Shown here one piece after another: positions 50,388-62,025 of a stretch of DNA of 64,000 bases. Source of the stretch: Varroa destructor (taxonomy: Eukaryota > Arthropoda > Arachnida > Mesostigmata > Varroidae); NCBI RefSeq assembly GCF_002443255.2, contig NW_019211455.1, forward strand, positions 19,195,126 through 19,259,125, in the 5' to 3' direction. Numbering within the stretch: the stretch's first letter is position 1; every line of letters begins with the position of its first letter. The notes beneath the pieces were generated by a model. It worked only from the letters and a program-made list of their open reading frames with translations. It was not told the DNA's origin and did not search any database. Both the position numbers and the translations under genes were made by a program.

Positions 50388-52104
50388 GTAAGTTCTGTCT
50401 ATCGTTCCGTCAGTCTCGTTTCGCTCTGTGCTGCTACTAGCATTTGTTGTACGGTACATTTGATAGACAAATCTTTATGCGTACGTACGCTTTCTGAACT
50501 ACAGCAAAAAACGAAAAATTGCTAAATATAGTAGAATGCTATGAGAAGAGGATAATACGAGCCGGTATCGATGTTCAGAATACCTCAAGAAGACGCTTAT
50601 TCTATTGAATAGAATGTGATAGCTAGCCTCAGTTTGTCGAAAAGCGACCCAAAGAGAGTTAATGACTTAATTTCTGACGATTTTCACCATCGTCGTTTCA
50701 TCTTCATTGAATGTATCTGCTTTCCTGCTCCTGTTCCTCGCCACTACGAAGTAGAATCGTCACTTTAGCAAACGTACACAAGATGCACGTGGGAACCGCT
50801 CATGCGCCTGTCGTTTCGTGAACAGAGAATTGCACGAATAGAGTGTTTCCAGATAGAGCTAGAAAGAAGCATAGGTGTGGGGATAACAAATTACGGCGGA
50901 ACTATGTGTGACATAACACGTTTTCGTGCAAAAGGGTCCAAGTCTAGTTCAGGTAGAATCGAGAATATGCTGAGAAAATCGAGATACGTTTTCTATACAT
51001 GTTGGAACCGTCTTTGAACCTTAACTGTATTATCTGGCTAAAGTGAGCAAATCATGCCTTTGATGCAGTAGCACTAAGGTCAGATCTTCAAAGGAATTAA
51101 ATAATTCAGGAAATACGTGAAACTCAAAATCGATAAAAATATGGCGTAGACACTTTGTCATGCCAAGTCATATTATTGCCTAAGCTTGCTTTCCTTTCAA
51201 CGGACCTCTGGAGCAATGATGTTACATATTTCTTCAAAGCTAGTTGTCGGTGACATTAGGATACTTCAGAGAACATAATTAAGTGCAGAGAGAAAAGTTT
51301 CTTACGGAAACTTTCCATGTGTACATGAGAAAAGTATACCGGGCTATCCAGTGGGGTGGGTTCTATCAGTAATCCATCATCGTAGTTCCGTGCCTGCGTT
51401 AACATCTACCTTACGATGTTTTTACGTCGGTACTGCCGTTAGAACATTCGACGTTTTCCGATATTCAAATGAGAACTCTTAAACGCTTATTATAGGGTAA
51501 TAGTTATTACGACTACGAATTGGCACTGAGTGAAGCGATTAGATGAGCGCGCATTTGAGTTAGGGTTTGCACGAAATGGACGAGAGACTAGCGTATGCGG
51601 AGTAGAATATTTTCATAAGAACAAAGAGATAGAACTTGATTAGAATAAACGCAGAGCAGAGCATTTCGTCGCAAGTTCTTACAGCCTTAAGTTACGGTGA
51701 AGCATGCAAACTGAGTACTGCTGCATTGCAACTTAGTCCTAGTGGTGCATTTCTGTTATCATCATTAGTGGTTATTAACAATGTTAAAAGAATTTATATT
51801 TTCTTTGAATGTTGAATTATTCAATAAAGAACAGGATCATTGGGGCCATGCTTCACGCCAGGAATGAACTGCTCTCAAAAGAGATCAGAACCCATGGCAC
51901 AGCCTGTGTCTCCTCCCAATTAGATATACAATTTGCGATAATGATGCAGATCTCTACCACTTGATCACTTCGATTCATATTAAAAATAATCCATCGAGCT
52001 TCTTATTATATTTATGAATTTTTCAGAATTTTTTTTACCTCTCTTATGTAAGCCTGATAGAAATAGAATTACATGCACAGTAGTAACGACAAAATATATA
52101 TATA

Positions 52105-52204
52105 NNNNNNNNNNNNNNNNNNNNNNNNNNNNNNNNNNNNNNNNNNNNNNNNNNNNNNNNNNNNNNNNNNNNNNNNNNNNNNNNNNNNNNNNNNNNNNNN
52201 NNNN
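52105..52204. other. Assembly gap (100 N)
   Basis: Exactly 100 undetermined bases are bounded on both sides by TA repeats. The round length is the usual placeholder for a gap of unknown size, and the flanks suggest assembly broke in a TA microsatellite. Open frames spanning it have no meaning. Confidence 0.99.
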
Positions 52205-55200
52205 ATATATCACTACATTTGACGCAATAAGTACGCTCATTTTGCCTCAGGCACTGACGTGTTTTGCCTTTTGCCACATACATTTAGTTATTGAGACTAC
52301 TGCACGAGGACAGCGAAGGAAGCGCGCTAAGAATGTTGACAAGCGATTTGCGACGGCGTATCTATTAGACTGGCTATTATTTAAGAGTAGTCAGGCCATG
52401 ATTACGCGACGGTTTTGTGGCTGAAGAGGGCGGGCGGGCGGCCAGGAAAGAAGTCTCAAACGAAATCACATTATTTGCTATCTTAAAAAAGAAAAACGCA
52501 GTCGCATCATTGGTGCATATATGTGTATTTATTAAGGGGAAGAAATTCATTCGAATTGTGTAAGATATCTACGACTCTTTTGCTTTCAAAGCATATTTCC
52601 AGATCATTATGAGACATTCTCTGATAGCTACATTCCCATAATGGGCTTAGCGTAACACCGACAGATAGAGCTGCCCATGTTTTAGAAGAGGCCTTCTAGT
52701 AGGGGGACTTTCGAATGCATCGATGGAATTAAAGCTTGTATAATTTTTTTACTTATATTGAACTGTGTATCATGATGAGCGATTTGATAGTGTGTATCAG
52801 GTATTGAAAATCGTTATTGTCAAAAAAACTTTATTCATACCCCAGTATATTCAAAAAAACATGCACTGACAAGCGGCAATAGGTAGGCGCCAACCTTTGC
52901 TATCGGATTGCTTTACAATATGAAGTTTTTTTTTTTTGTTAGATATACGTAGAATTTTCATGTATCTACCTAATTCGCTTTCTGGAACCGGTGTGCAAAC
53001 ATCCAAATAAACCTCAGCGGTTTAGCAAAAATCGTTGTTATGCAAGTAGACGTACGTACATGCGTATCTAGTAACGATATAGGAATAATTGCTACGATCT
53101 ATTAGAGACAAAATTAAAACAAAAACAAAGAAAAACATAAATTACCATATCATTAACATTAGTTTTATTTTATTGCATTATAGTAAATAAACAATCAACA
53201 GATGGTATAGATAGATATATGAAGCCCTGCTCTGAAGCCCTGAAGAATGGGATAAACAAGAAGTCAGTCGACTTGTATTTTCAGAGCAATGGACATTATG
53301 ATCTCTTCAATTAGTGATGAAGATTGTCTAGCATATGTAACTTTAGACTTCCCGGCGAGGTACCAATCGATTCAGGTTTTATCAGAGTATCTGGACGATG
53401 CTTGGCGTGTTTGAGTTAAGTAAAGAAAGCTTACTTTCGCGTTATTCATCTAGGAAAGCATCCGAAAATCAGTGACAGTTGTTAGGTGGCTGCTTTTGAC
53501 ACTAAACCTGTATATCTCAGTTTTTCCTTTGATTTTGAATTTTGATGCCATAAAGTTTAGCACAGAATATGGGTATAAAATTGCATTTTTTATACTGTTC
53601 GAATCGTTTTGAAGCAAGTATCTCACGTATGGATACAATCGCACAGGTGGCAAACTCGATGCCAGAAGCTTGAAAATATTCTACCATCGAATACAGGCAG
53701 TAGCAAACTCAGGTACGTAACGTTTGGAAGTATTTTTAACGTGTACGCATTGTCTAATATTTTCATCACCAACGATACAGTTACGTATATACATTTTAGT
53801 ACATTTTTACTGGTGATGTTGCCTCGACGATTTGAGGAAAATTTTATAAGTTTTCCACAGAACCGTGCTTAGGTTGCTTACGTGACTAGTTGGTAAACCG
53901 CGGCGACCGTTGCAATGGCTGGATGGATGGCAACATCACCGCCAAGGACTCAACGCTCATTTTAGATCTTTCTGTATAAGTAAATCCATAACTCAAAATG
54001 TCAAAAATACAATGAAATAATCAGCAATGAAATTCTCTACCTCTATTTCTGAAATCTATAGAGTAAACACTACATTGGTCAATTCCGCGCTAGGAAGTAA
54101 CCATCAAGACAAAGGCAGCTGGACAAACAATTTATCTGTAGTTAAAGTATGCAAACGAAACATCCACTTCGTCGCCCGTCCTATAATAAATACACCATAA
54201 TTTTCTATCAAAGCCTTAACGTGGGGTGGAATCATTTGTCATAGATTACTAGATGAACTCGTCATCGCTATTGAATTATCAATAACGTTGGTTTCCGCTT
54301 CCCGCCTTTTGCTGGACTACACTTGCCTCAAGATAAAATGGCTTGGGAACACTTTGCATCCTTTGCCACTTCAAATCATTAACGATGTCTGATGCATTTG
54401 CCTTTCATTTCTTCTCTCTGTCTAATGAATTTTTCGCTTTCTTGCCCTAAAGGTGGTTCTCTATTACGGCACCATCTACTTCGATAGGGTCGATCGGTAA
54501 GAAAACGATCACTGATAACGAGGACTCGTATTGTCATAGCCCTAACAATTAATAACACCTCTCGTATCCGGTTTGAGGGGCCAAAAAACTATAATATTAC
54601 CATCCTAAAAACGACAGCTACGCTGACTGGGGCCGTTCTCATACAGGCACAAGTCCGTCTTTCCGGTCGAGCTAGTGCCATCGGATTTTGCTCCGTGTTC
54701 CGACTTTCTATTTGAACACGATGTTTCACATGTGCAGAGTCTTTATCTCCCTCCTGTTCTTTACCTGCAACTTTTCTCATATTTTCCTCGCTCGGCGTAC
54801 GCCATATTTCCTCATGATCGATACCAGTGACAGTCGCATCCAGCGCTACTGTATACCGTAACATTAGGCTATGTGTTAATGTTACGATAGAATAGTGCAC
54901 GCACATACACACGCATATATTCACCCACTCACTGTCCACAAACGCACAAGCGTCAGAGGTAAACGGGCATCAAACGACGTCCATATTCGAATGCGTGACA
55001 CCATCAGCGGCGGCAAGCCACGGAATTTTTGATTGCCTGTCGACAGCTGAGAAAAATTAAACTATTCGATTAACGACACAGCGACACACATATTGAACAT
55101 AACTTGAAATTTTCCGGCAATCTATTTATCATTATTATAGTAATAAATAGTCATACTATGCCTAATAATATTATTAACAATACTTAGAGCAAAACGTCCA

Positions 55201-55505
55201 GTACAAGGGCTAGAAACTTCTAAATAGGAGGAGGCGGTATAAAAAGGAAACTAGTGAAGATCAAGGGAAATCCAGGATCTAGGGTGCATTGTGCGGTGGT
55301 GTAACCGTCGACGTGAACGATTTTAGTATAGCGTGGAAGATCGGTTAAAGAGAAAGGTTGAGCCATCAGTCATTTTAGGCGGCGAATACTGTACCGGCGG
55401 TCGCTAGCTAGCTACATCGAGCAGCAGCATCAGGTCCTTAGTGGCCTGATATAGAGGTCTGCAAGACTGCTTTCATCGTCTTTCGCTACAAACCTATGGC
55501 CGCCA

Positions 55506-55526
55506 CAGCAGCAGCAGCAGCAGCAG
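55506..55526. repeat. (CAG)7 trinucleotide repeat
   Basis: Seven CAG units follow an ATG at 55496. That ATG opens a 56-codon frame starting MAAT with six alanines and ending at a TGA at 55664. A leader ORF or a true alanine-rich start cannot be told apart from sequence alone. Confidence 0.9.
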
Positions 55527-58500
55527 GAACAGCCCAGAGGAATAATGTTAGCTCTGTCGCACTGAGGGAAAAACGGTCAAACCTGAGGGTAGGCAGATGC
55601 CTTTTTGTGGCCTCCCTAGAAGCCAATGTTGAAGAAGACAGAGTAGCCTGCTCCAACGAGGCCTGACTACCCCGGTTTCCCTCTTCCTCGGTCCTAGCAT
55701 GATGTTTCTTTGTGACTGGTCGTTTGTAGCCACCTGTGCAAGAAAGGATCGGGGCAGCTCAATGGAAAACGCGGCATAGAGAACCAATGCGGCAACGGTA
55801 CGGTAAAGCCAAAGCTGCATCGACCGCAGTAAGCGTTACCATTAATCAATCAACCTTTGCGACGCCTCAACAAGACCGTGGGGTCCGCTGGACAAGGCAA
55901 TCAATGGAGCCGCCATCATGTGTCATACCTCGTCGTGCACAGCGCGAAAACATCTGCAGGCGCAGTGGACGACACTTGCTTTATGGCAGTGCTATCTCAT
56001 CGAGTTCGTGTTGTATAATTATGTACTTATTTATGCATATCAAAATGCGTTAGCGCAGTATTGAGTTTAATCCAGTGCGCTATGCGAATCAGAACATTAC
56101 CTAAGAAGTTAATTGGCTACCGAATAAGCGTTTGAAAGCCGTACAACCGAGTATAATGTTGTAATCATTTTATACGAGTTCACGCCTTCGGTGGCCAATT
56201 CCTTTGCCTCAGAAGCCTCGTCGTTTCCTTAATCTTGTTGCACCCTATATACATGCCTCGCATCGTATTTTCGTCGTACATTTGTCACTTCTAAACTAAA
56301 ACGCCCCAGTCGGTTTGGTACTTCAGCGCAGGCATTCTGCCTGCGTTTGGTATACCTTCTTTAACGTACCTTGACAGCTAACTATGCTGCTCCCCACTGA
56401 CAAGGTACAGGGTCCTTGCAAAATGAAACAGAGGACTAGACCGTGTGGTGCAACTAGGCCCTACATGAGACGTTCGTTTAGCAATGCTTCTTACTCTACC
56501 TGTAAATAGACTGGGTTTACTGAACTTTGTCATTTTAGACTCACACAGTATTAAGCTACTACTCACTGGGCTATGCATTTTCCCAAAAAAACGTATTTCG
56601 GCCGCATTGCAACCTAGCTTGTCCAAAGAATTTGAGAAAAATGTATGATAATACAGCTTTGATCGATCTACACGTTATATGTTCGCTGTTTCTACTACAT
56701 ATCGTCCTGTCGTGTATCGATCATGTGATCTATTGCGTAAGGATTGTAATTGAGATGTAGAAAGCTATCCTTATGCAGGAATATTTAACCTTAGATTCAG
56801 AAAGTATGTCTGTTCTTACGCAACTGTCTCTGTCTGCTGTACGAGAAACCTTCGAGAATATTCATCATAATAGGTTCGTCATAATTGCCATAAAAATGAC
56901 TTATCTCGATTTAGATGGTATTTTGTAAAACAAATGGAGACTTCGAAATTAATTCATAAATTTCTTTGTTAGTATGTCATAAATCAGTGACCACGGCTCT
57001 TTTGGTATTTTGCAATCGTTTAATGGTAACCGCATTAATTGTACTGCGGCTTCTTCTTCCCTATTTTAGAATCCTACCGTAGCGGACTCGATGCGATCAC
57101 AAATAGTATATATTTCACTAGATACTGTTTAATTCAAGCTATGCAAGTACACATTTAGAAAACATATTGTCTAGATGTTTTCCCTATTGAAGAATTTTTC
57201 CAAATACTGTTTCAACATGATCAGATATCGTTGCATATTGACCAGCTCACAAACCAACTTATAAACAAGTGCTACCATAAGCAAGTTCAGTATACTTTAG
57301 GCTCGCTATGAGATCCGACAGCACAGGCCTTCTACCGAGCCACCTCGGTCTTTGTGTCACAAACTAACTACACAATCAGACCACCACGTTCGCTTTCTTG
57401 CCTCTGGCCGGTGAGTAAAGTAAAATGATTTTCCTACATCTGTGCATTCATATATTTACGCTTATCTTACCAGGCTATTTTAATGGTTTTAGTAAAATAA
57501 GCCTATTTTAACCGTTTCCTTCATTCTATATAGTGTGTCTGCTGATTCTTCTTTATTTTTGGCCTTTATATTACTGCACAGTTTCCTTTCGCCCTTATTT
57601 CAATATCGCTGGCAAAAAATCTGCCGGCGCCCAACTCCTTTTCTGTACTTCCGGCGGCCCATAAATTTGGTTACTGAAGCTGCATTATGGTCTCGTTGCT
57701 AACCCATAGAAGAATGATGTTTACGGCTGTAGTGATGAACTGTAGGTATCCCTGTATTATAGTTTAGACTAATACGCTGTTGCACCGCACCCAGTGAGTT
57801 TAGTTATTCCGTGGTTTTTTTCTAAGTTAGTTTGTTTTCTAAGTCGACGGCCCAGGTCTGTCCGGGTGACCTAGCGAGCCGTACATTAGGCGAAGCACGT
57901 AAGCATTTGAGGCGTGGTATGTGTACAATGCAGTACCCAAATTGCATGCATCCTTTTCCAAGCTTTCTCCGTTATATTATTTCCTCTTTTGCTTTTGCTA
58001 GTTGGCGATAATGTCTATAGCAAAAAGGGAGCAACTGCCCTGGCGTTAAGGAGCACTCCTGAATGATCGACATTGAGGACTTTAGGGGCCTGGTTAAGGT
58101 GAACGCGCGTACAAGGCAGGTTCTGCCTTTACCTCAGTTTTCCGCCCACGAAATAAAGAGCACCCTTCTTTTCGCCGCTTTTGGAGCTCCGAGAAATACC
58201 TAGGGTCTTTTGGTCTATAGGAAAAGGCTACAAACGACGGATGACGTTAGCTAGACTTGACTAGTGGACGCTTTGCTTGGCTACAAATTCGCTGAAATTG
58301 AACAACTCGCGTTATCAGCAGACAGCAGATCCAACGAAACGGGAAGGAGGCTGGGGGATGAATGAAGGCGTAGAAACAACTGAGGATTGCTGGCAGAGTC
58401 ATTTTCTAAGCTATCCGCGCCTTGTACTGCTGCTGCTGCTACTAGAATGCCGTTGCTTCCCCATTTACCCAGAATCTATTGGCGGCGTGCAGCGCTACCG

Positions 58501-60581
58501 TCTGACTGCTTTACCATAGCTGACATTTGCTTTTCCTACCAGCCCCTCGCGCTAGTCGAAGAGCTAACATAGTGAGGAACTCCTGAAGTGTCCTTGGGCT
58601 AACCCTTTTACATCGTTGCCTGTTTCTCACTAGTGTCTGCAACCCCGGCGCACTGCCTGAAGACGAAAGTACTCAGTATTCATGAGTAAATCTGTCTGCG
58701 AACACAGAAAGCGAAAAAGAAGAATGGAAAACGTGGGCATACACGGGGATGAGGGGTACAGGAGACTGTTTTCTTAGCAGAATGTGTATCATTGAAAACA
58801 AGAGAGCGAGAAAACTATTGTCTAGCAGACCTTTACTCGGATAGACGACGGCCCAGCTACTGTAATGCCAGCTAACTTCCAAACTCTGCTGCGCACAGCG
58901 TTTGTACCACTGCAGAGTAACGTCGCGCTGGTAAGCTTTGTGTATCATCTTTCGATGAGAGCGCAAAAAATAATAACAACAACGAGAAAGATAACTACAT
59001 CTAGCGGAGCAGGTATTCACACTTTAAAGAGCAGATTTCCAGATTTGTCTAAAGTCGCTAGAAGTACGGTTGGATTCACGGCAACGTATCATGTTCGTGT
59101 TGTTATTAAGTAACGCGTAATTCTCAAGAGTATTAACCTTCTGTTTGTTCCACGCAAAAGGTCCGTTAGAAGAGTTGTCAGTAATAATGCTTATATCATC
59201 ATAGGGATGGATTTCAAAAGCTCACCTCCTAGCCAATGTGTCACTGCGTTGTTTTCCCTGATTCATTGTTGTGTAACGCCATAGCGTTTTGCGCTTAGAC
59301 CTATTTAACTCTAATTTACACAAGGGAAATCATCCAAGAATATCGTGGTAACATTATAACAGAGCAACGTCTCTTAGATTTCTCTGATTTCTAAATACTG
59401 TTCATTTATAAGCATTGTTTTTGTTTTGTTTTTTCCTTTTTAGCGTATACAAATAATTAAATACACTCCACGCAGAAGGCAATAAACTAAATTGTCGTAT
59501 TCATGACCGAAACAGCAGTGAATATCGTATGACGAGTCGGCTTTGCGGATTTTACGGAGATAGAAATCTTTGATGAAAGTGGAGGAGCACATCTACAGGT
59601 CGTCGGGTGGTCAAGAGATCAGGCTCACACGTCTAAATAGCGTGTCATAGCCAAAAATTGTAAGCCAATCTAGGCCATAGGTCGCAAAAAAACAATGCCA
59701 AGTAAATCATCGTGTGATTATTCGCATGTTTGGACGAAAGCCGTAAATAGTTTTATTAGCGCATTTTCATACATCTGGTCGGCGTTTACTGATGTGTTCG
59801 GTTAAGGAATATCATAGATCATTATTAAAAAATTATAATCTAAAAATCGACCGAGCAATCCAGTAGAATAGAAAAAAACGCATAAAATACAGTTTATTTT
59901 TTAGCAGCTGTAGAGCGAATACATACGGTAGCAAAGTTGTACTTGCTGCGTAAGCGTTTGATCTCGTCTAGTGGCCCATCGCTATCGATCGTAAAAAGTT
60001 TCTAGACGCTTTTGGGGTTTTCACTCAAAAAGTACACTACTTAATTTAAACGCCTCAGTTTGCCTGGGAATTTATTTCTGAATAATTGGACCAAGATTTA
60101 AGTGTTGCACGTATCTACTCCTTAAGATATTGACATTTAAAGTTACATTAGAATCAGTGGATGAAGTCTTATAAACAACTCGATTGACTCTGAAAATTCT
60201 GTGTTTTTTCAGGACTACCCGATGATACCAAGCCGTTCATTCAAAGAGACCGCGGTGATTCGGTACGTTTGACCTCATTTGAGAAGTAGTTCTGTAAGAA
60301 TGGTAGGTAAATTTTTTTCATAAACTGAATCATAAAATATTTTTAAAATAATCGACAGTTACTGAGGAGGCGCTCAAATTTTAAAATTGATGTCTCTACA
60401 TTGGCGGTGCTAACTGGACTGCCCAGTACTACTAGACCTGTCGGTCACCCGTAAAGAATAATCAGCCAAATTGAACGTGCTTAAGTTGACAGGCTCTTCC
60501 TATCAGTTAAAAACGTTGTAATTTTAATTTTCTCTATGGGAGACAATTAATTAATTAGTAATCAATGTAGTGCTTAAGTTA

Positions 60582-60596
60582 GTATATATATATATA
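60582..60596. repeat. Short TA microsatellite
   Basis: Seven TA units in an AT-rich region between GC-richer islands. Confidence 0.7.
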
Positions 60597-61074
60597 GAAC
60601 CCATGTGCTTTGATTGTGACGTTTTAATTTTCAGCCATAGCTTCCTGTGCTCTCCTAAAAGCAATAATACCGAGATTGCACTGCAAGGGAACAGCCACCT
60701 ATGCGCCAGTTAACTGTTCACCGCTTCAATGGCGAGCGAGATTTTTCCTTGCCTTTCACGTAGATATAATAATGATAATACTATCGCACACACCGCTTCT
60801 ATCCGCATCTTCTGTAATAGTTCTACGTGTCTCGCTGAAATTTTGTTCTTTCCAACGACAAACGAATGATGAGTGAGATTTGAAGTGCTCTTTTTCGTCC
60901 TAAATCTTTCTCTATACATGTGACTTTTATTCAGTATCCACCGTTCCGTACCTCCCAATCCTTGGCGCCCTCTATTGGTTTGTGGTTACGAGGCCAGAGT
61001 GGCAGAATAACGAAGTTTTTCTCAGAGTATTAAATGAAGGCTAGGAGCTGTTCATGATTGCGGGAGCAGATCTT

Positions 61075-61265
61075 TGTGTCTGCTGCTCGCGTATCATCCT
61101 TTCTCTTTGCCGTTCTTTTCATCTTCTCTCCTAGCTCTTCTAGGGTCTTTGAGGATTGTCTTTTCCTTTTCGAGGGTTTCCTTACCATTCCTGTTCCAAT
61201 CCCTATTTTTTCGCTTCCCTTTCTCATTAGGTTACATTCGTAAGGTTACTCCTTCCTTTCCTCTC
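61075..61265. repeat. Long pyrimidine-rich tract
   Basis: For about 190 bases the + strand is overwhelmingly C and T, with few purine interruptions. The minus strand is therefore purine-rich, which explains the very Lys/Arg/Glu-rich minus-strand frame here (61030-61227). That frame should not be taken as a gene on composition alone. Confidence 0.6.
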
Positions 61266-61869
61266 CGTAATAGTATTGGCCTCTGCCCGATAACCAAGCT
61301 GAGCTCCGCCATCTATACGTAGCTTTGCTGTGACTGTACAAAGCAAAGTCATCGTACGGTAAACTCGTAAGGCGACAAGTACTGGCGACGCTCGTACCAA
61401 AACGATACAACGTCTTCGTAGCCTCCTTTACCTTGTCCCTATCTCGTCCATGCCCTCGCCGTCCTAAACTGGCTCTCCTACAGCGTCCTATTGCACTAAT
61501 TGATTTCCATCTCTTCTTTTTCAATTTCTTCTTCTTTCAAAACACCCGACAGGGAGACACGACACAGCAAAGAGAGTTCTGTTCATAAGTAGTCTGCCGA
61601 CCTCACAACGACAGTAGTAGCAGCCACCCAGCTTTACAGCAGTGCTGCTCGGTCCCTATGGAAGGGACAAGACCGAACCGAGAAGAATGGCCACTCGGTA
61701 AGTAGTCGGCAAGCAGCTGTCGGTCCAATCTTCTTTTTCGGCGTCCCCCTCGTCTAGGGTGCTGTAAAAGGCCTGAGGCGCCCAAAGAGCCGTTAGTCTA
61801 ACCATAGTTGACGAAACTGGCCAAGGACTGTGCAGAATTCTACTGGTGGCATCCGTATTGGTAACAGCC

Positions 61870-62025
61870 ATGCGCACTAATGTCGCTATTGCTGCGGCTG
61901 TTTTAGTGATGGCGGCCTACCATGGCGACTTCGGCGAGGGCATTGGCGATGAAGCCGACTTTCCAATGGCGTTTCGTTGTTTCCGTTCGTTCTCTTTCAA
62001 CGTGTTATGTTTCACTGGCCCCTAA
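61870..62025 (+). CDS. 51-codon ORF with signal-peptide-like N-terminus
   Basis: The ORF starts MRTNVAIAAAVLVMAAYHG: a short basic start, then a compact Ala/Val/Leu core typical of secretory signals. It continues with an acidic stretch (GEGIGDEAD), and its C-terminal part holds two cysteines in FRCFRSFSFNVLCFTGP. It lies in a GC-rich island. No dibasic cleavage site and no recognised peptide family were seen. A second frame is also open across it from 61922, so coding status is uncertain. Confidence 0.22.
   Translation: MRTNVAIAAAVLVMAAYHGDFGEGIGDEADFPMAFRCFRSFSFNVLCFTGP

Larger units (their letters stand above)
50394..61029. other. No recognised gene; alternating AT-rich DNA and small GC islands
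   Basis: GC-richer patches occur at about 54.6-56.0 kb (with the CAG repeat and a 116-codon minus frame at 54589-54939) and 57.8-58.6 kb (with a short TGC run near 58.43 kb). A CG|GTGAGT donor occurs at 57411. No domain was recognised in any frame. Confidence 0.4.

Noticed and set aside
56796..56929. Short frame ending in IKMTYLDLDGIL, superficially like the GH18 MxYD strand
   Set aside because: The Asp spacing is wrong, there are no other GH18 parts nearby, and the frame is short.
59600..59660. tRNA-like stretch with GGTGGTCAAGAGATCAGG
   Set aside because: No acceptor stem or proper B box could be drawn, and there is no sequence sharing with the SINE-like pair at 10-12 kb.
61030..61227. 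Lys/Arg/Glu-rich minus-strand frame resembling a nuclear protein
   Set aside because: The composition follows directly from the purine-rich strand of the pyrimidine tract. There is no other support.
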